Below, one piece after another: positions 61,906-64,000 of a stretch of DNA of 64,000 bases. Origin of the DNA: Patiria pectinifera (lineage: Eukaryota; Echinodermata; Asteroidea; Valvatida; Asterinidae). Location: positions 29,501,366 through 29,565,365 of the forward strand of contig CM057135.1 in assembly GCA_029964075.1 (NCBI GenBank), given 5' to 3'. The translations under genes were made by a program, and so were the position numbers. The notes below the pieces were generated by a model. That model was not told the DNA's origin. It made no database searches and saw only the letters and a list, made by a program, of their open reading frames with translations. How positions within the stretch are numbered: position 1 is the first letter of the stretch; each line of letters opens with the position of its first letter.

Positions 61906-62035
61906 CTCAGGACTATTACTATTATTAGTACTAGGAACACCACACTACAGTCGTTTTCCTAGTTCCGGATATCTCCTATCCGGATCGCTTCAAATTTTAT
62001 TTCTCCACATTGTACATCAAGTATGTATACCTTTC

Positions 62036-62560
62036 AAACATACATACCTTTCCTAACCATTCTTATCACGGAATTTGATGTGAAAATTCTCCGGTAGTTC
62101 CAGAATTTAGCAATTCAACTTCCGCGACTGCTACTGTGCTAGTGCTAGTGCTACATGTAGCTTCTCATCTCTGGCGCACGCGCAGTCGCGACGAGGCTGT
62201 GAGGGTATTCCCCTTACGTCATCTATAACCGTATCGTCATAATGCTATTTTTAGATAACACCCGAGTATTAATCCGCTTAGTGATCCCCGACTGCGCACA
62301 GTGCATGTCGCTTCGCTGCACTAATTCATGGACACTGAACAAAAGATTTAGTAATACAAAGAAAACTGATATTGTCTGTTGTTATTATTGTACTGATAAA
62401 AGAAACTTTAAAAAAGTTTAATTAAATTTCAGTATTTAAAAAAAGTTTGATTCAAAATGAGGTTGGTCCCATAAAGAGGCCCTCCATTACAATAACAATA
62501 AATTTTTCTTTATTTTTTATTTATTAGATAATATCTCAGGCAAAATACAAGACAATTATA
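62036..62560. repeat. Second copy of the satellite-associated head segment
   Basis: Matches 48151-48400 (ACATACCTTTCC, TTTGATGTGAAAATTCT, CCCGACTG, GACACTGAACAAA). AT-rich DNA follows to the hAT-like element. Confidence 0.7.
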
Positions 62561-62572
62561 ATTAATAAATAC

Positions 62573-62820
62573 CAAAGGCGGATCCAGAACACAATTTTTT
62601 GGAAGGCCAAAAAATTGGGGGGGGGGAGGGGATTCTAGATGCTGTGTGGTGCGATCTGAGGCAATTTCTGACCACTTTAACCAATGATGTTTTTTGAGGA
62701 AAAGATAGTGGTGTACTCATTGCCTGCCTTTATTGCAAAGTCATAAAAAAACATTGCTTCAGGGTTTTTTTTTTTGGGGGGGGGGCATGGGCCCCCCCCC
62801 CCCTTCCGGATCAGCCCTTG
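62573..62820. mobile_element. hAT-like short element (248 bp)
   Basis: Inverted ends CAAAGGCGGATCCAGAA and TTCCGGATCAGCCCTTG, with runs of G inside both ends. Flanks ataaatac and atgaatac agree at 7 of 8 bases, fitting a slightly diverged 8-bp target duplication. Confidence 0.8.
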
Positions 62821-62879
62821 ATGAATACATGACAAATTAAAATTCAATTTAATTCACTACACCGTTGCATATTAACCCA

Positions 62880-64000
62880 ACAGTTGGTAGTCATCATCTT
62901 TTTGGGCAAACCATTGAACAAATCTCAGAATTTTGGCAAATTTTGCCACAATTTTTTGTCGCAATTCATATTTAAATGCCGAAACTGTCCAGAATTCCAG
63001 TTGAAATGTGTTGTAGGGTTCTATATGGGCATCTTCCATGAAACAGGAAAATTAATCAACCTTTGCACACCATAAGTATTGCAGATTTGGTCAAAACATG
63101 ATTTATTGGAAAAAATCAATACATTTGACAATTTGTGCCCCAGATGTTTAAAGCAATTTCTATTTAAATGCCAAATCTGTCCAGAATTCCAATTTGCTAT
63201 AGGGTCCTTTAGGCATTTTCCCTGCAAGTTTCAAGTTATTTCCTTTTTCAGCCAAAAGTGAAACAAATTGCAAGGGTTAACCTTACATTTTATTCCAATA
63301 TGGCCAAAAATTGACTTTTCTCCAAACAACCCAGAAATGATTTAGCACAGTATAGGAGCTTCAATTATCGCTGACCTTCAAACACCACAAATATCAAAGA
63401 TTTTGGCAAAAGTTTCTGATTTATTGAGAAATATTAACAATTTTGAGGAATTTTGTCGCAAATTGTCCAGTTATCCAATGAAATGTGCTCTAGGGTCCTT
63501 AAGGCATCTTCCCTGCAAGTTTTCAAGCAATTTCATATTTTTGCCAAAATTGTATCAAATTTGCAAGGGTAAACAAAAATTGACTTTTTTTGTCCAAACA
63601 ACCCAGAAACGTTTTGGAACGGAAAAGGAAAATCAATCAACCTATAACACCATAAATATTAAAAATTGGTAAAAAATTACTGATTTATTGAAAAGTTTAT
63701 AATTTCAACAAATTTTGCCCCAGATTTTTAAAGCAATAAAAGCTGTATATCTGTCTAGAATAACCTTTTGAATATGCAATAGGATCCTTTAGGCATCTTC
63801 CCTGCAAGTGTCATGCAATTCCATTTTTTGGCCAAATATGAAGAAAAAATGCCAGGTGTTAACATTACCGTGTTATTCAAATTTGACCAAAAATTTAATT
63901 TTCTCCAAACAACCCAGAAATGTTTTGGGATAGATTTGGGCAAAAAAATAGTGGTTTATTGGGAAAATATTTATATAATCGTCAGATTATACACAGATTA
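62880..64000. repeat. Satellite of roughly 300-bp units, second block
   Basis: Three to four diverged units with GTCCTTTAGGCATTTTCCCT, TCTCCAAACAACCCAGAAA and AAATCTGTCCAGAATTCCAA, the same family as 48560-52400. The array runs off the window. Confidence 0.85.

Overview
The window is intron-rich, AT-rich animal DNA crowded with short transposons, satellites and foldback repeats. Long phase-consistent introns, a single CBP/p300-type gene equally close to both vertebrate paralogues, and abundant TIR elements and satellites suggest a marine invertebrate, perhaps a deuterostome. The species cannot be named from the sequence.

Positions 1-34554 (+) hold the 3' two thirds of a CBP/p300 lysine acetyltransferase gene. 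In order the exons encode a low-complexity linker, the bromodomain, the RING/PHD (CH2) region, the acetyltransferase core with its basic autoinhibitory loop, the ZZ finger, a damaged TAZ2, the glutamine-rich region with the NCBD, and the C-terminus. TAZ1 and KIX would lie before the window. All junctions from the pre-bromodomain exon to the ZZ exon agree in phase. Three things are odd: the exon for the first RING cysteines is not found, an extra 60-nt candidate exon lies inside the bromodomain, and the last exon has lost part of TAZ2 and carries frame breaks. The introns hold a CCATGG minisatellite, a 146-bp satellite carrying nuclear-receptor-type sites, several TIR elements, a nearly complete LINE sitting inside a solo LTR, and a young gag-protease LTR element.

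Positions 34.6-45.8 kb contain a large foldback just after the CBP gene, a two-exon gene for a 414-residue seven-transmembrane protein that may be gustatory-receptor-like, and a mosaic of TIR, SINE-like and hAT-like elements.

Positions 44.0-58.8 kb carry, on the minus strand, spliced partial copies of the same CBP/p300 gene with ancestral exon boundaries. One block (58752-54797) joins a linker, the first bromodomain helix, a complete ZZ and a complete TAZ2, with no acetyltransferase. A second block (47103-44016) encodes KIX followed by a short tail ending like the CBP C-terminus. Related tail exons occur at 53.1-53.3 kb and 43.9-44.0 kb. Together they look like adaptor-only CBP derivatives lying tail-to-tail with the enzyme gene: the plus gene keeps the enzyme with a damaged TAZ2, while the minus units keep an intact TAZ2 and KIX. 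This is the most interesting feature of the window. Whether the units are expressed or are decaying or misassembled duplicates cannot be decided here.

The remainder (47-53 kb and 59-64 kb) is mainly satellite and foldback DNA. Two distant blocks share the same head sequence and the same satellite, which suggests a mobile element that carries tandem repeats.
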